Assembly: GCA_027575765.1 (NCBI GenBank)
Contig: JANBPT010000007.1
Coordinates: 62,001 to 126,000, forward strand
DNA length: 64,000 nt
Reading direction: 5' to 3'
Source of the DNA: Tieghemiomyces parasiticus
Taxonomy: Eukaryota; Kickxellomycota; Dimargaritomycetes; Dimargaritales; Dimargaritaceae
Shown: positions 62,833 through 64,000 of the stretch, piece by piece
How the letters are laid out: each line of letters opens with the position of its first letter
Numbering within the stretch: position 1 is the first letter of the stretch
Translations under genes and position numbers: made by a program
Notes under the pieces: model-generated
The model's input: the letters and a program-made list of their open reading frames with translations, nothing else
Told to the model about the DNA's origin: nothing
The model's database searches: none

Positions 62833-64000
62833 TTACGCTTGGCCGGCCACGGAGTCCGCCTTCTCCTTCTGGTCCTTGACAATGGGGATTGGTTTTACGG
62901 TCTTGTAGCCAAAGGCGACGATCAATCCAAGCACCGATGGTACGAAAGAAATGAATAGCGCGAGGCGAATGGCCGAGGCATAGCTTTCAACAAAGACAGC
63001 GCGGGTGGCGTCGTCTACTTCCACATGACTGGTACCCGACGAAGACAGGACGGACAGAATCTCCTCAGTGGTATAATGGAGACCCTGCTGGGTGGTCTTA
63101 CTCGTAAGGACGTTATTGATGATGGAGCTACCAATCGAGATACCAATCACGCCGCCCAATAAGCGTGTAAAATTGATGAAGGCCGTAACCTGAGCGATCA
63201 TGGAGAACGGCGCCTGCTGCTGAGCAGGAATTACGCTCATCTGGACGGCAAGGCCCACGCCAATGCCGTTCAACACCAAAATGACGGCCATGATCACGCG
63301 AGTTGTGTCGGCGCCCACGAGGTAAAAGAGGCCGCAACCGACGGAACAGAACACCATGCCAATGATGACGATAAGTTTGTAGCAGCCAAAGCGCTCGGTA
63401 ATGAACCCCGAAGCAATGGCCACTACGTTCAGCGGAACGAGGAAGGCCAGCAGCTGGACGCCGGCCCCTGTGGCCGAGTAACCGCGGAGGACTTGGAAGT
63501 AGAGTGGTACATAGTAGACGATAAACAAGAGGACCCAGCCCACGGCAAATCCAACAATGACCGCGCTGAGCACGTTACGTAAGGCCATGAGCCGGAGGTC
63601 GATGAAGGGCTCAGCAGCCACCCGTAACTCGTACCACACAAACACCACCGCAAATACCACCGAGGCTACCAGAAGGCACACGATCAGCGCCGAGTCCCAT
63701 GCGTAGTCCTTACCGCCCCACTGGATAGCCAGCAGAAATGCCACAATGCTAACCAGAAAGGCAGCAGCACCCCCGTAGTCAATCCGACGGAGTTTAGACC
63801 GGATGGAGCCTTGTGGACTGGGCGTCTTAAGGAGAAACCAGATGATGACCAACCCAATTAGACAGAGCGGGACGTTGATGTAGAAATTCCACCGCCAACT
63901 GGCCCGGTCTGTTAGGATTCCGCCGACCACGGGACCCAGCACGCCGGATACCACGTAGAGGGCGCCGAGGTAACCCAGAAACTTTCCGCGTTCTTCCTCG
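62833..64000 (-). CDS. MFS drug:H+ antiporter, DHA2 type (14-TMS), 5' partial
   Basis: A major facilitator of the DHA2 group that exports drugs or other small toxic compounds across the plasma membrane. The frame is open to the right edge, so the N-terminal helices are off the window. The visible part begins EEERGKFLGYLGALYVVSGV and includes the antiporter motif C (GVLGPVVGGILTD) followed by ASWRWNFYINVPLCLIGLVI, a combination diagnostic of this group. About nine to ten helices follow. A lumenal loop after IGSSIINNVLTSKTTQQGLH carries a polar stretch before the last helix (LALFISFVPSVLGLIVAFGY). The tail is short and charged (KDQKEKADSVAGQA). No intron is needed in the visible part. Transported compounds cannot be inferred. 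Confidence 0.9.
   Translation of the reverse strand, partial: EEERGKFLGYLGALYVVSGVLGPVVGGILTDRASWRWNFYINVPLCLIGLVIIWFLLKTPSPQGSIRSKLRRIDYGGAAAFLVSIVAFLLAIQWGGKDYAWDSALIVCLLVASVVFAVVFVWYELRVAAEPFIDLRLMALRNVLSAVIVGFAVGWVLLFIVYYVPLYFQVLRGYSATGAGVQLLAFLVPLNVVAIASGFITERFGCYKLIVIIGMVFCSVGCGLFYLVGADTTRVIMAVILVLNGIGVGLAVQMSVIPAQQQAPFSMIAQVTAFINFTRLLGGVIGISIGSSIINNVLTSKTTQQGLHYTTEEILSVLSSSGTSHVEVDDATRAVFVESYASAIRLALFISFVPSVLGLIVAFGYKTVKPIPIVKDQKEKADSVAGQA

Overview
This window is a piece of a fungal nuclear chromosome. The identifiable genes are a eukaryotic housekeeping set: an INO80 subunit, a Mediator subunit, an Ndc80-complex subunit, a vacuolar protease, an ER cargo receptor, a SNARE and the glycine cleavage P-protein. 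Several are split by spliceosomal introns of about 110-250 bp with GTAAGN or GTATGT donors and CTAAC/CTAAT-like branch sites close to the acceptor. Coding regions are GC-rich, and intergenic DNA is less GC-rich and full of homopolymer runs. Divergence from familiar yeast and animal proteins, together with the short introns and GC-rich codons, suggests an early-diverging (Zoopagomycota-like) fungus. That placement is inference. I recognised no tRNA, rRNA, transposon or CRISPR array.

Layout, 1-19 kb: a truncated MFS anion permease (+), ARP8 (-), a two-exon PEP4-type aspartic protease (-), five-exon EFM5 (+) with a 15-nt microexon, an ERV29/SURF4 cargo receptor (+) and FES1 (-). 19-31 kb: an OPT oligopeptide transporter (+), an NCLX-like cation/calcium exchanger with a very long central loop (-) and an ADCK2/Cqd1-like mitochondrial UbiB kinase-like protein (-). 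31-45 kb: a four-exon syntaxin-8-like Qc-SNARE (+), an ARG82-like inositol polyphosphate kinase (+), the ABCF ATPase ARB1 (-), MED4 (+), SPC25 (-) and a six-exon SWS1/ZSWIM7 (-). 46-53 kb: a 1032-residue repeat-bearing protein of unknown function (+) and GCV2 (-). 53-62 kb is gene-poor and holds three small secreted proteins, each with a TATA box 130-190 bp upstream. A DHA2-type MFS transporter (-) runs off the right edge.

The genes do not form a pathway or cluster. Loose themes are secretory and vacuolar traffic (SURF4, SNARE, protease), membrane transport (two MFS, OPT, exchanger), ribosome and translation-factor maturation (ARB1, EFM5), chromatin and transcription (ARP8, MED4), and chromosome maintenance (SPC25, SWS1). 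The most useful results are gene models that must be assembled from small exons (SWS1, EFM5, SPC25, MED4, the SNARE) and unusual residues at normally conserved sites: His at the SNARE zero layer and KLCQ in place of KxGQ in the UbiB protein. I found no convincing previously undescribed multi-gene system.
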